From: CAWEHU01 sp963808965
Lineage (GTDB): Bacteria > Pseudomonadota > Alphaproteobacteria > Acetobacterales > Acetobacteraceae
Length of the DNA stretch: 64,000 bases
Direction: 5' to 3'
Assembly (NCBI GenBank): GCA_963808965.1
Contig: CAWEHU010000005.1
Coordinates: forward strand, 62,001 to 126,000
In this document: piece by piece, positions 29,807 to 39,226 of the stretch
How the letters are laid out: every line of letters begins with the position of its first letter
How positions within the stretch are numbered: position 1 is the stretch's first letter
Made by a program: the position numbers and the translations under genes
Notes under the pieces: generated by a model
Databases searched by the model: none
What the model saw: the letters and a program-made list of their open reading frames with translations, nothing else
What the model was told of the DNA's origin: nothing

Positions 29807-29946
29807 ATGGAGAAACAGAGAACGTCCTCGGACGAGGATCTGCGGTCGTGGCGGGATGGCGCCTACACCTACGTCGTCGTGGGCGAGCTCGCGAAACGGC
29901 CTTGGGAGACCTCGCCCAGACGGTGGCCGAGCAGCTCAGGGCGTGA
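29807..29946 (+). CDS. Possible small protein (about 46 aa), frameshifted
   Basis: An ATG at 29807 opens a short reading frame (SSDEDLRSWRDGAYTYVVVG) whose continuation ELAETALGDLAQTVAEQLRA lies in another frame. One missing base near 29892 would join them into a compact 46-residue protein ending at the TGA at 29944-29946. There is no strong ribosome site and no recognised family. It could be a chance frame. Confidence 0.3.
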
Positions 29947-29965
29947 CGGGCACGCATCGGCCGGA

Positions 29966-31393
29966 TCACCTTCGCGCAGGCAGCGAGCTGTCGGACTCGG
30001 CCGGGTCGCGGGGCGGGGCGGCATCCCGTTGCGCCTCGATTGTTGCAATCGGCAGCCATACGCTAACCGTGGTCCCGACCGCTTCCTCGCTCTCGATCAG
30101 TAACTGGCCGCCATGGCGGTTCACGATGTGCTTGACGATCGCGAGACCGAGCCCGGTCCCCCCGACCGCACGCGACCGGCCTTTATCCACGCGATAGAAT
30201 CGTTCCGTGAGGCGCGGAAGGTGCTCGCGCGCGACCCCCTGCCCGTCATCGGCGACCGCGAAAAACACGCCCGCTCGCGCCGGCCAGCGCCCTCCCGCGG
30301 GCACGAGGCCGGCCGTCAGCCGCACCGTGCCGCGCGGACATCCGTATTTCACGGCGTTGTCGAGTAGGTTCTGCGCCACCTGAGCGAGCTGGTCGGCGTC
30401 GCCGCTCACCGGTGGCAGGGAAACCGGCACACTCACGTCCAACGTTACCCCGTCTTCCCTCACTCTGGGCTCGAACGCGGCGGCGGTGGCGGGAAGAAGT
30501 GCCGCGAGATCGACCAGACCGCGAGGCGGTTGATGCTCGGTCAACTCGATGCGCGAAAGGCTGAGCAGATCATCGATCAGCCGGTTCATGCGCGAGGCCT
30601 GCTCGGCCATGATCGCTAGAAAACGGCGTTGCGCCGGCGCATCGTCCGAAGCGGGGCCGCGCAACGTCTCGATGAAGCCGATCAGACTGGCGAGCGGAGT
30701 ACGCAGCTCGTGGCTTGCATTGGCTACGAAATCGGCTCGCATTCGCTCGACCGCACGCTCGCGGGTGCGGTCGGACAACACGATGAGCGCCTGCCCGCCG
30801 TCCCATAGCGGTGTGTCGAGCAGGATCACCGTCGCATGCACTTCGCGTATCACCGGCACCGGAAGGGTTAGTTCCGCGGTTTGCACAGCACCGTCGGCAA
30901 AGGCCCGGTCGATGGCCTCGCGCAGGCCCGGATGTCTGAGGGCAGCCGGCAGGACCGTCCCGTACAACTCGCGAGCGGCCGCATTGGCCCGACGCACGGC
31001 GCGATCCGCCCCGAGGACGATCAGCGGGTCGGGCAGACGATCCACGATGGCTTCATTCGCCCGTCGCATACGGTCCAGCAGGTCTTGCCCCGCGCCGGTG
31101 GTCCGCGCCAGCCGCTCGACCTCTCGCCCGAGTCGCTCCAAGGGCGGCAACACCGGAAGGCTGCTAGTCCGCTGACCGGCTAGCTCCTCCCCGGTCTGGC
31201 CCAGCATCCGTGCGAGCCGATCGAGATCACGCGCCCAGAGCAGCGCGAGAACCACCGCCGCAATCGCGACCGCCACGATCGTCGCGATCGCCGGGATGGC
31301 GCCGAGCATCCCGGATAACGCGAGGGCGGCCAAGGCGAGAACCGGAACGGCACCGATCGCCGCCGCGCCCAGCGGTACTGCGCGCGGCCGCAT
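29966..31393 (-). CDS. PhoR-like sensor histidine kinase
   Basis: A 475-residue membrane kinase. Two N-terminal hydrophobic segments (about 6-30 and 32-52) precede a PAS-like region (residues about 110-210), then the HisKA box FVANASHELRTPLASLIGF with the phospho-accepting His. The HATPase domain has NLLDNAVKYG (N box) and GGTGLGLAIVKHIVNRHGG (G2 box). The layout is that of PhoR-type phosphate kinases. No response-regulator gene is adjacent, so the partner is elsewhere. It follows the LpoA-like gene by 11 bases on the same strand. Confidence 0.88.
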   Translation of the reverse strand: MRPRAVPLGAAAIGAVPVLALAALALSGMLGAIPAIATIVAVAIAAVVLALLWARDLDRLARMLGQTGEELAGQRTSSLPVLPPLERLGREVERLARTTGAGQDLLDRMRRANEAIVDRLPDPLIVLGADRAVRRANAAARELYGTVLPAALRHPGLREAIDRAFADGAVQTAELTLPVPVIREVHATVILLDTPLWDGGQALIVLSDRTRERAVERMRADFVANASHELRTPLASLIGFIETLRGPASDDAPAQRRFLAIMAEQASRMNRLIDDLLSLSRIELTEHQPPRGLVDLAALLPATAAAFEPRVREDGVTLDVSVPVSLPPVSGDADQLAQVAQNLLDNAVKYGCPRGTVRLTAGLVPAGGRWPARAGVFFAVADDGQGVAREHLPRLTERFYRVDKGRSRAVGGTGLGLAIVKHIVNRHGGQLLIESEEAVGTTVSVWLPIATIEAQRDAAPPRDPAESDSSLPARR

Positions 31394-31404
31394 GACGGGT
31401 TGCT

Positions 31405-32676
31405 TCAGACGCCCGGCTGGGTGAGCGTCGGCGGGGCCGGTTCGACGATCACCGGTGCGCCGGGCTGGACCTGAAAGATGGCCAGCGCCCGTTTCACCTG
31501 TCCGTCCGGCTGCAATGCGAATAGCCCGTCCGCTCCAGCGAATCCCTCGGGTTGCGTGAGCGCCGCAGCCGAGTAACCGCCCTGCGCGGCAAGCACGCGG
31601 GCCAAGGAGGCCGCATCGAAGGCAAGGTCCGCGAGCGCGGGCGCGGGCGAGCCGTATCTCGCCGTGTAGTTCTGGTCGAAGCTCGCGCGGGCGGCGGGAT
31701 CGGGGGCGGCGTACCAAGCGCCCGGGAAATGGCCGGATCCGCTGGACGGCAACGCCCAGAGGGCGGGGCCCATGATGCGCACGACCGATGGGCTCACGTC
31801 ATAATAGGGAAGGAGGTTCGCGATTTCCTCCAGAGCCTCGCCGGTATCCGCTAGCAGCAGCGCGTCGAAAGGCGGGGGCGCGATGTTCCGGCCCCGCTGC
31901 AAGTCGGCCGCCTCGCGACGGCCTTCGGCGTCGCCCCGTGCGCGCGCGGCGCGGATTTGCGCGTCAACCGAGCCGCCTCGATTGGTGTAGTCCGAGAGGT
32001 CGCGGGTGGCAGCGTTGATGGAAGCCATGCCCTTCGCGTATTGCCGGATCGATGGCGGAGGCAGGCCAGCCGAAGCCGTCGCCTGCTGCAGGGCCTCGGA
32101 CATCGCCCGGCCGAAATCATTCTCCGGCATCAAGCCTGCAAAGCGTGACTTGCCCTCCTGCTGGGCCGCACCCACCAGTCGCCGGACCTGCTGGCCAGGC
32201 GTTATTCCCAGCGTCCACACACCGGGCCTGGCTTGGGCCGCGTCATTGGTGAAGGCCAGCACGGGGATGCCCGCCTGGTTCGCGAGCGGGGCGACCGCGG
32301 CGGTTTCGGCGGAGGTGAGCGGGCCAAGGATGAGCGCGGCTCCCTCGGAGATCGCCTCCTTCGCCGCTTTTGCCGCACCGTCTGGGCTGCCTGTCGTATC
32401 CTTGGCGTTGAGTTGCGGCGACCCGGGCGCGTCCAGGGCGAGCCGCGCCGCCTTGAGCAAGGACTGCCCAATCTCGGCGCGAGGCCCGGAGAGCGGTAGC
32501 AGGATCGCGACCCGATTGGCCGCTTCGGCTGCAACAGCCGAAGGTGCGGCACCGGGTGACGTGTTGGGGCCGAGCGCAAGGGGAGAACGGTAGTAGCCAC
32601 CCGGCTGGACAACGCCCGTACAGCCGGCGAGTGCTACGCTCCCCAGCAGGAGCATGAATGCCCGACGAAGCAGCAT
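31405..32676 (-). CDS. Lipoprotein, LpoA-like penicillin-binding protein activator
   Basis: A 423-residue lipoprotein: signal MLLRRAFMLLLGSVALAGC with the lipobox LAGC. The mature part has a periplasmic-binding-protein type I fold (VAILLPLSGPRAEIGQSLL, LGPLTSAETAAVAPLA, DALLLAD), as in LpoA and the branched-chain amino-acid receptors. In proteobacteria this gene is usually divergent from rsmI, as here, which supports the LpoA assignment. It would anchor in the outer membrane and stimulate PBP1A. The ATG at 32676 has GGAGGG upstream; its start lies inside the rsmI coding region. Confidence 0.82.
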   Translation of the reverse strand: MLLRRAFMLLLGSVALAGCTGVVQPGGYYRSPLALGPNTSPGAAPSAVAAEAANRVAILLPLSGPRAEIGQSLLKAARLALDAPGSPQLNAKDTTGSPDGAAKAAKEAISEGAALILGPLTSAETAAVAPLANQAGIPVLAFTNDAAQARPGVWTLGITPGQQVRRLVGAAQQEGKSRFAGLMPENDFGRAMSEALQQATASAGLPPPSIRQYAKGMASINAATRDLSDYTNRGGSVDAQIRAARARGDAEGRREAADLQRGRNIAPPPFDALLLADTGEALEEIANLLPYYDVSPSVVRIMGPALWALPSSGSGHFPGAWYAAPDPAARASFDQNYTARYGSPAPALADLAFDAASLARVLAAQGGYSAAALTQPEGFAGADGLFALQPDGQVKRALAIFQVQPGAPVIVEPAPPTLTQPGV

Positions 32677-33563
32677 ACGATCCCTCCCCCGAAGACCGAG
32701 GCGCTGACGCCGCGCCCGCTCCTCCCGGTCTTGTGCTGGTTTCAACGCCGATCGGCAACCTCGGCGACATGACGCCCCGAGGGCGGGAGGCCTTGCGGTC
32801 CGCCGACCTCATCCTCTGCGAGGACACGCGCCACACCGGCCGGCTGCTCTCGGCCTTCGGCATCCGCAAGAAGCTGCAATCGCTGCACGACTACAACGAG
32901 GAGACGCAGATCGCGCCGGTCCTGGCCCTGCTTGGCGCCGGCAAGCGCGTCGCCCTCGTTTCGGACGCAGGGACGCCGGTGGTGTCGGACCCGGGTTTCC
33001 GGCTGGTACGGGCCGCAATCGAGGCCGGGGTCGAAGTGAGCGCGATTCCAGGCGCGAACGCAGCAGTAACGGCGCTGATATTGTCAGGTCTGCCGCCCCT
33101 GCCCTTCCTGTTCCTCGGCTTTCCGCCCGCGCGCCGAGCCGCCCGCCGCGCCGCCTTCGCACGGCTGCGCGCGGCGGAACACGCGGGATTGCAGGCCACC
33201 CTGATCTGGTACGAGGCGCCGCATCGGTTGGCGGAGACGCTGGCCGACATGGAGGAGGCGTTCGGCGAGCGCCCGGCCGCGGTGGCGCGGGAGCTGACCA
33301 AACGTTTCGAGGAGGTGCGGCGCGGGTCGCTAACGGAGGTGGCCGCCCATTACGGTGTGGCAGGCGCGCGTGGCGAGATCACGGTCTTGCTCGGGCCGGC
33401 TGGCGAGAGCGTGCCGGAGGAGCAGGATTTGGATGCGCAGCTGAACGCAGCGATGGCGTGCAACACGCTGAAGGACGCGGCCGCATTTGTAGCTACCGCC
33501 ACGGGACTGCCTCGGAAAGTAGTGTACGCGCGGGCGCTCGCGCTTAGCGCGGCCCGGAAGTGA
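32658..33563 (+). CDS. rsmI: 16S rRNA (cytidine1402-2'-O)-methyltransferase RsmI
   Basis: A 301-residue tetrapyrrole-methylase-fold enzyme that 2'-O-methylates C1402 of 16S rRNA using SAM. Family signatures are VSTPIGNLGDMTPRG, LCEDTRHTGRLL, LVSDAGTPVVSDPG and AIPGANAAVTALILSGLP. A 23-residue extension precedes the conserved core. The ATG at 32658 follows CAGGAG. Its 5' end overlaps the divergent lipoprotein gene by 19 bases. The following DUF488 gene overlaps by 4 bases. Confidence 0.93.
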   Translation: MPDEAAYDPSPEDRGADAAPAPPGLVLVSTPIGNLGDMTPRGREALRSADLILCEDTRHTGRLLSAFGIRKKLQSLHDYNEETQIAPVLALLGAGKRVALVSDAGTPVVSDPGFRLVRAAIEAGVEVSAIPGANAAVTALILSGLPPLPFLFLGFPPARRAARRAAFARLRAAEHAGLQATLIWYEAPHRLAETLADMEEAFGERPAAVARELTKRFEEVRRGSLTEVAAHYGVAGARGEITVLLGPAGESVPEEQDLDAQLNAAMACNTLKDAAAFVATATGLPRKVVYARALALSAARK

Positions 33564-34111
33564 CGGTATTCTACACCATCGGCCATTCCACCCGGACCGT
33601 TCCGGAACTGACCAGATTGTTGCGCGAAGCCGGCGCGGATTTCGTGGTGGACGTGCGCACGGTCCCTCGTTCCCGCGCCAATCCGCAGTTCAACGCGGAT
33701 ACATTACCGGGCGTGCTCGCGGATGCCCGCATCGGCTATTGCCATATCCCCGAGCTTGGCGGCCTGCGCGGGCGGCGCAAGGGAGGTCCCTCCCCCAACA
33801 CGTTTTGGGAAAATGCAAGTTTTCGCAACTACGCCGACCACGCGATGACCTCGGCATTCCGGGCGGGTCTGGCCCGCCTGCGGCAGCTTGGGAACGACCA
33901 CGCCTGCGCGATCATGTGCGCCGAGGCGGTATGGTGGCGGTGCCACCGCCGCATCATCGCTGATTACCTGATCGCGTCCGGTGAGACGGTCATGCACGTT
34001 ATGGGTCCCGGGGTGATCGTTCCCGCAAGCATGACGCAAGCCGCGATTCCGGCCGAGAACGGTGCGCTTCTTTATCCGGCGAACACGTCGCAAAGCAAAA
34101 GCTTAGAATAG
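33560..34111 (+). CDS. DUF488 family protein
   Basis: A 183-residue cytosolic protein beginning YTIGHSTRTVPELTRLL, with FVVDVRTVPRSRANPQFN, YCHIPELGGLRG and the Cys/His cluster IMCAEAVWWRCHRRIIAD; all are diagnostic for DUF488. Function is unknown. GTG start at 33560 overlaps the rsmI stop (GTGA), so the two are translationally coupled. Confidence 0.88.
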   Translation: MTVFYTIGHSTRTVPELTRLLREAGADFVVDVRTVPRSRANPQFNADTLPGVLADARIGYCHIPELGGLRGRRKGGPSPNTFWENASFRNYADHAMTSAFRAGLARLRQLGNDHACAIMCAEAVWWRCHRRIIADYLIASGETVMHVMGPGVIVPASMTQAAIPAENGALLYPANTSQSKSLE

Positions 34112-34326
34112 CTGAAAGGCCTTTCGGATATCGCCCTGAGCAGAATCTCCGTAGGCGAATGCTTGTTCACACGTAAGCATAATATCCGTTAGTTTCCGTG
34201 AAAAACACACCTTCACTCTGCCATTTAAGCTTTGTTTAAGCCGCCAATGTTCATTTGCCGTCACAGCACGGCCGCACTCCGCGGCATTACGTTCACTATT
34301 CTTCGAAAATAAGAGGAAGTATCACA

Positions 34327-35736
34327 TTGGCTACTCTCACCGTTGGCGCCGGACAGCAATACAGCTCCATTTCCGCAGCAGTCGCCGCAGCATCGAGCGG
34401 CGATGACATCCAGGTTCTCGCTGGAACCTATACGAACGACTTTCCTCCGAACGTGAACAATCTCACGATCGAGGGTGTAGGTGGCATGGTCCACATCGTC
34501 GCGACCAATCCGCCCGACAACGACAAGGCGGTGTTCGTGACAAGCGGTACGGTGACGCTGAAGAACATCGAGGTTTCCGGCGTTGCGGTGGACGACCTGA
34601 ACGGCGCCGCCGTGCGGTACCAGGGTGGCAACCTGACTCTGGAGAACGTCTACTTCCATGACAATCAGGAAGGCCTCCTGGCGGCCGACGACCCGAACGG
34701 CACCATTGCCATAAAGAACTCAGAGTTCAGCAACAACGGCAGCGACGGCTACTCGCATAACATCTACATCAACAACGTCGGCACCACGACGGTCGACAAC
34801 AGCTACATCCACGATGTCCTCGGAAACGGCTCCGAGTTCCGCAGCCGCGGCGCCAACACGACGATCACAAACACCCGTATCGTCGATGGTTCGAACGGCA
34901 ACGCCGACAATTATACCGTCGATCTTCCCGCGGGCGGCAATGCCGTTTTGCAGAACGACGTGTTCGAAAAAGCGGCCGGGGCGAGCAACCCCATCATGAT
35001 CCATTACAGCCCAGACTCGATCCAGCCCTGGCATGAGCCATCCAGCCTCACCATCACGGGTTCGACCTTCATCAACGATGACGGGGCGGGCGACTACGGC
35101 ATCGCGAATCTGAATGGTCCGACCGTATCGAACGGCGGAACAACGCCGATCACGGCTCAGCTCAGCAACAACACGGTCTACGGCCTGAGCGCCAGTCACT
35201 TCATCCTAGGGAACGTTAATCAGACCGGCACCACTTTCGTCACCAGCGAGCCGACGATCAGCACGGCGCACCCTTGGCAGACGGCAACGCCGACTCCGAC
35301 GCCCACTCCAACGCCTACACCCACGCCTACGCCTACCCCGACCCCAACTCCTACTCCCACCCCGACACCTACGCCCACTTCGAGCTCAACCACGGACACC
35401 CTGGTGCTCAACGTGAGCGGGGACATGTGGAGAGGCGGCCCGCAGTTCATCGTGAAGGTCGACGGCAAGCAGCAGGGCGGGATCAACACCGTGACCGCGG
35501 TTCAAAGCGCCGGACAGAGCCAAGCTTTCACGTTTACGGGAAGCTTCGGACCGGGGCTGCACGATATCGCGGTGTCGTTCCTAAACGACGCCTATGGCGG
35601 CCGGGGGAATGACCGCAACCTCTACGTAAAGTCGATCGATTACGACGGCACGCATTACGGCTCAGCGTCGGCATCCTTGTTCTGGAACAGGACCGTGGAC
35701 TTCACGGTTGGAACACCGGTTCACGCGACGAACTGA
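34327..35736 (+). CDS. Secreted parallel beta-helix protein with Thr-Pro linker and carbohydrate-binding-like domain
   Basis: About 469 residues from the TTG at 34327 (AGAGGAAG ribosome site). The protein opens ATLTVGAGQQYSSISAAVAA with no signal peptide. Residues about 1-315 are right-handed beta-helix repeats (NNLTIEGVGG, TLKNIEVSG, LTLENVYFHDN, TTITNTRIVDG). A linker of 15 Thr-Pro dipeptides follows, then a C-terminal domain (LVLNVSGDMWRGGPQFIVKV to DRNLYVKSIDYDG) like Ca-dependent xylan-binding modules. Family relatives in alphaproteobacteria are extracellular and often type I secreted; no RTX nonapeptides are seen here. It is monocistronic, with a 215-base lower-GC leader containing the palindrome GAAAGGCCTTTC at 34114-34125. 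Confidence 0.8.
   Translation: MATLTVGAGQQYSSISAAVAAASSGDDIQVLAGTYTNDFPPNVNNLTIEGVGGMVHIVATNPPDNDKAVFVTSGTVTLKNIEVSGVAVDDLNGAAVRYQGGNLTLENVYFHDNQEGLLAADDPNGTIAIKNSEFSNNGSDGYSHNIYINNVGTTTVDNSYIHDVLGNGSEFRSRGANTTITNTRIVDGSNGNADNYTVDLPAGGNAVLQNDVFEKAAGASNPIMIHYSPDSIQPWHEPSSLTITGSTFINDDGAGDYGIANLNGPTVSNGGTTPITAQLSNNTVYGLSASHFILGNVNQTGTTFVTSEPTISTAHPWQTATPTPTPTPTPTPTPTPTPTPTPTPTPTPTPTSSSTTDTLVLNVSGDMWRGGPQFIVKVDGKQQGGINTVTAVQSAGQSQAFTFTGSFGPGLHDIAVSFLNDAYGGRGNDRNLYVKSIDYDGTHYGSASASLFWNRTVDFTVGTPVHATN
35287..35376 (+). repeat. Degenerate hexanucleotide repeat encoding 15 Thr-Pro units
   Basis: Fifteen consecutive units of ACN-CCN encode an uninterrupted Thr-Pro linker. Third positions vary freely, so selection is on the protein rather than the DNA. 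Gain or loss of a unit keeps the frame and would only change linker length. Confidence 0.95.
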
Positions 35737-35814
35737 ACCGGCCAGAGCCGCCGGGTCTCCCCTCGCAGCGGGTTCTGCGGGGCGACCGGCGGCTCGTTTC
35801 CGGCGCAACAGAAT

Positions 35815-35832
35815 CCGGCCAGGCGTGGCCGG
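35815..35832. terminator. Possible shared terminator hairpin
   Basis: CCGGCCA (35815-35821) pairs with TGGCCGG (35826-35832) around a GGCG loop, between the convergent beta-helix gene and hemW. There is no clear T-run on either side, so Rho-independent termination is unproven. Confidence 0.4.
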
Positions 35833-35843
35833 AGCCTCTACGG

Positions 35844-36992
35844 CTAAGCCAAGATCGCCGGCAGCAGCGCGTCGAGCCTTAGCCGCCCCTCTTGCGTCGC
35901 GCTTAGCCGGCCATCCGTCCACCGAACGTATCCCTCCTCCTCGGCCCGGCGCAGCATCACCGGATCGAGCGCATCGTGCAGCCCGATCCCGGCGCGCGAG
36001 AGGAACCGCATCTCTTCCACCCCCTCGCTGAGCCGCAGCCCCATCAGCAGCATCTCGCGCGCGCGATCTAGGGAAGCGACGGGCGCTTCGTCCGTCGTCC
36101 CGTGGCCGTCGCGCTCCACCTGCTCCGCCCACGGCTCCGGTGCGCGATGCCGCCGCGTCGCCAGCAGGACACCATCCACGGTGATGCGGCCATGCGCACC
36201 GGGACCGATCCCGGCGTAGTCGCCGTAACGCCAGTAAGCCAGATTGTGCCGGCTCTCGGCGCCGGGGATCGCATAATTGGAAACCTCGTAGCTGCGCAGG
36301 CCGAAACGGGCGGCCTCCTCGCCGGTGGTCTCATAGAGCGCCGCCGCTTCGTCCGGACCGGGGAGCACGATGGCCCCACGCCGATGCAAGGCCTCGAAAG
36401 CGGTGCCGGGCTCGATCGTAAGTTGATAAAGCGAGAGGTGATCGGCGACGAGCGCGAGCGCATCCCGCAACTCGGCCCGCCAGGCCGCGACCGTCTGCCC
36501 CGGACGCGCATAGATCATGTCGAACGAGATGCGCGGAAACAGCGCCCGCGCGGTCTCTAGCGCCGCGACGGCCTGCTCCGCCGAGTGCTGGCGGCCCAAG
36601 AGCCGGAGCGCCGCCGGATCGAGACTCTGCACACCGAGAGACACCCGGTTCACCCCGGCCTCCCGGAAGCCCGCGAAGCGCCCAGCCTCGACACTGGTGG
36701 GGTTGGCCTCGAGCGTGATCTCGATGTCCTCCGCCGGCTCGAACAGCCGCCGCGCCTCCGCGATCAGCGCCGCCACGGTGTCCGGCTCCATCAGGCTCGG
36801 CGTGCCGCCGCCGAAGAAGATGGAGGTGAGGCGGCGCTGGCCGAGGCGCGCAGCCTCCCACGCGAGCTCCGTCCTCAACGCCGCGGCGAAACGCGCCTGC
36901 GGGATGCGTTCCCGCACATGCGAGTTGAAGTCGCAATACGGGCACTTGGCCAGGCAGAACGGCCAGTGAATATAGAGGGCGAGCGGTTCCAT
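35844..36992 (-). CDS. hemW: Radical SAM heme chaperone HemW
   Basis: A 382-residue radical SAM protein. The 4Fe-4S site CLAKCPYCDFNSH is close to the N-terminus (YIHWPFC). Further motifs are IFFGGGTPSLM, LEANPTSV, RVSLGVQSLDP and NLAYWRYGDYAGIGPGAHG. Although related to coproporphyrinogen dehydrogenase HemN, the single short CxxxCxxC and the HemW-type ending indicate a heme-delivery chaperone. The start is the ATG at 36992; another at 37004 is possible. It is divergent from ybaK with only about 20 bases between starts. Confidence 0.9.
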   Translation of the reverse strand: MEPLALYIHWPFCLAKCPYCDFNSHVRERIPQARFAAALRTELAWEAARLGQRRLTSIFFGGGTPSLMEPDTVAALIAEARRLFEPAEDIEITLEANPTSVEAGRFAGFREAGVNRVSLGVQSLDPAALRLLGRQHSAEQAVAALETARALFPRISFDMIYARPGQTVAAWRAELRDALALVADHLSLYQLTIEPGTAFEALHRRGAIVLPGPDEAAALYETTGEEAARFGLRSYEVSNYAIPGAESRHNLAYWRYGDYAGIGPGAHGRITVDGVLLATRRHRAPEPWAEQVERDGHGTTDEAPVASLDRAREMLLMGLRLSEGVEEMRFLSRAGIGLHDALDPVMLRRAEEEGYVRWTDGRLSATQEGRLRLDALLPAILA

Positions 36993-37011
36993 GCTGGGAG
37001 ACATATAGGCG

Positions 37012-37513
37012 ATGGCGGATGTCGAATCCTCCGGCTCGGCCGAGCGGGTGCGGGCCGCTCTGGCCGTTTTCGGCCACCCCGAAACCATCATCGAGGTTCC
37101 CGCGACGGCGCGTACCGGCCAAGGGAGCCGCGGAAGCGGTCGGTTGCACGGTCGCCCAGATCGCCAAATCCATCGTGTTCCGCACCGAGGATGAGCATCA
37201 GGCCCGGCCGGTGCTCGTCATCACCTCGGGCGCCAACCGGGTGGACCCGGCGAAGGTGGAGGCGGCACTCGGGGTGCGGCTGGCCCAGGCCGACGCGGGC
37301 TGGGTGCGTGAAGTGACCGGTTTCGCGATCGGCGGGGTGGCGCCGATCGGCCATCTCACGCCTCCGCTCACGCTCGTTGACGAGGACCTTTGCAAACTCG
37401 ACCCCATTTGGGCCGCGGCCGGCGCGCCAAGCCTCGTGTTCCGCACCAGCGCGGCAGAGCTTCGGCGCATGAGCGGCGGAAGAGTGGCCGCGGTCCGTCA
37501 AAGTCAATGCTGA
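37012..37513 (+). CDS. YbaK/prolyl-tRNA editing family protein, one frameshift
   Basis: About 166 residues after removing one base from the GG at 37117-37118, which joins EVPATART to AKGAAEAVGCTVAQIAKSIVF. The family core follows: RPVLVITSGANRVD, TGFAIGGVAPIGH and DEDLCKLDPIWAAAG. YbaK-type proteins hydrolyse mischarged Cys-tRNA(Pro) or related species in the cytosol. Both segments are intact apart from the single base. Confidence 0.82.
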
Positions 37514-37553
37514 GATTGACCCCCTCCCGCTCCCCGCGCAGGATGCCCGCGCC

Positions 37554-38150
37554 ATGATCCTGCTCATCGACAACTACGACAGCTTCACCTTTAATCTCGT
37601 CCATTTCCTGGGCGATCTTGGGGCGCGGTGCGAGGTGCGCCGTAACGACGCTCTCACCCCCGCCGAAGCCCTGGCGCTGAACCCGGAGGCCATCGTTCTT
37701 TCTCCCGGCCCGTGCACGCCGAAGGAGGCCGGAATCTGCATCGACCTCATCACAGCAGCGGCCGGCCGGGTCCCGATCCTTGGTGTCTGTCTCGGCCATC
37801 AGGCTATCGGCCAGGCGTTCGGCGGCATCGTGAACCGAGCGCCGGCGCCGATACACGGAAAGCTGAGCCGCATCTTCCATGACGGCACGGACGTATTTCT
37901 GGGCCTGCCGAGTCCGTTCGAGGCCACGCGATACCACTCGCTGGTGGTCGATCGCGACACGCTTCCCGATTGTCTGGCCGTGACCGCGCGTACGGAGGAC
38001 GGGCTCGTCATGGGCCTGCGTCACCGCACGCTGCCCCTGTTCGGGGTACAGTTCCATCCTGAGAGTATCGCGAGCCAGAACGGCCACGATCTGCTCGCCA
38101 ATTTCCTCGCGATCTCCCGCGGCTCCAACCTCCCCGCCCGCGCTGCCTGA
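37554..38150 (+). CDS. trpG: Anthranilate synthase component II (glutamine amidotransferase) TrpG
   Basis: A 198-residue class I glutamine amidotransferase. Motifs are LLIDNYDSFTFNLVHFL, SPGPCTPKEAG, the nucleophile in LGVCLGHQAIGQAFGG and the His/Glu of GVQFHPESIAS. It supplies ammonia to TrpE (or PabB, since TrpG is often amphibolic) for anthranilate synthesis. trpE is not in the window. It is the first of the trpGDC-moaC run. Confidence 0.93.
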   Translation: MILLIDNYDSFTFNLVHFLGDLGARCEVRRNDALTPAEALALNPEAIVLSPGPCTPKEAGICIDLITAAAGRVPILGVCLGHQAIGQAFGGIVNRAPAPIHGKLSRIFHDGTDVFLGLPSPFEATRYHSLVVDRDTLPDCLAVTARTEDGLVMGLRHRTLPLFGVQFHPESIASQNGHDLLANFLAISRGSNLPARAA

Positions 38151-38165
38151 TCGGGCTTTTCCCGC

Positions 38166-39203
<1,038 letters not shown>

Positions 39204-39226
39204 GCCGCGCGCGGCAAGGAGATCAC

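Noticed and set aside
28437..30059. Minus-strand open frame of 540 codons opposite the AmpG-like gene
   Set aside because: Low-complexity charged composition and no family motif, whereas the plus strand encodes a clear 12-helix transporter.
35287..35376. Short regular repeats considered as a CRISPR array
   Set aside because: Units are 6 bases, contiguous without spacers, and lie in frame inside a coding region as Thr-Pro codons. No CRISPR array was seen elsewhere.
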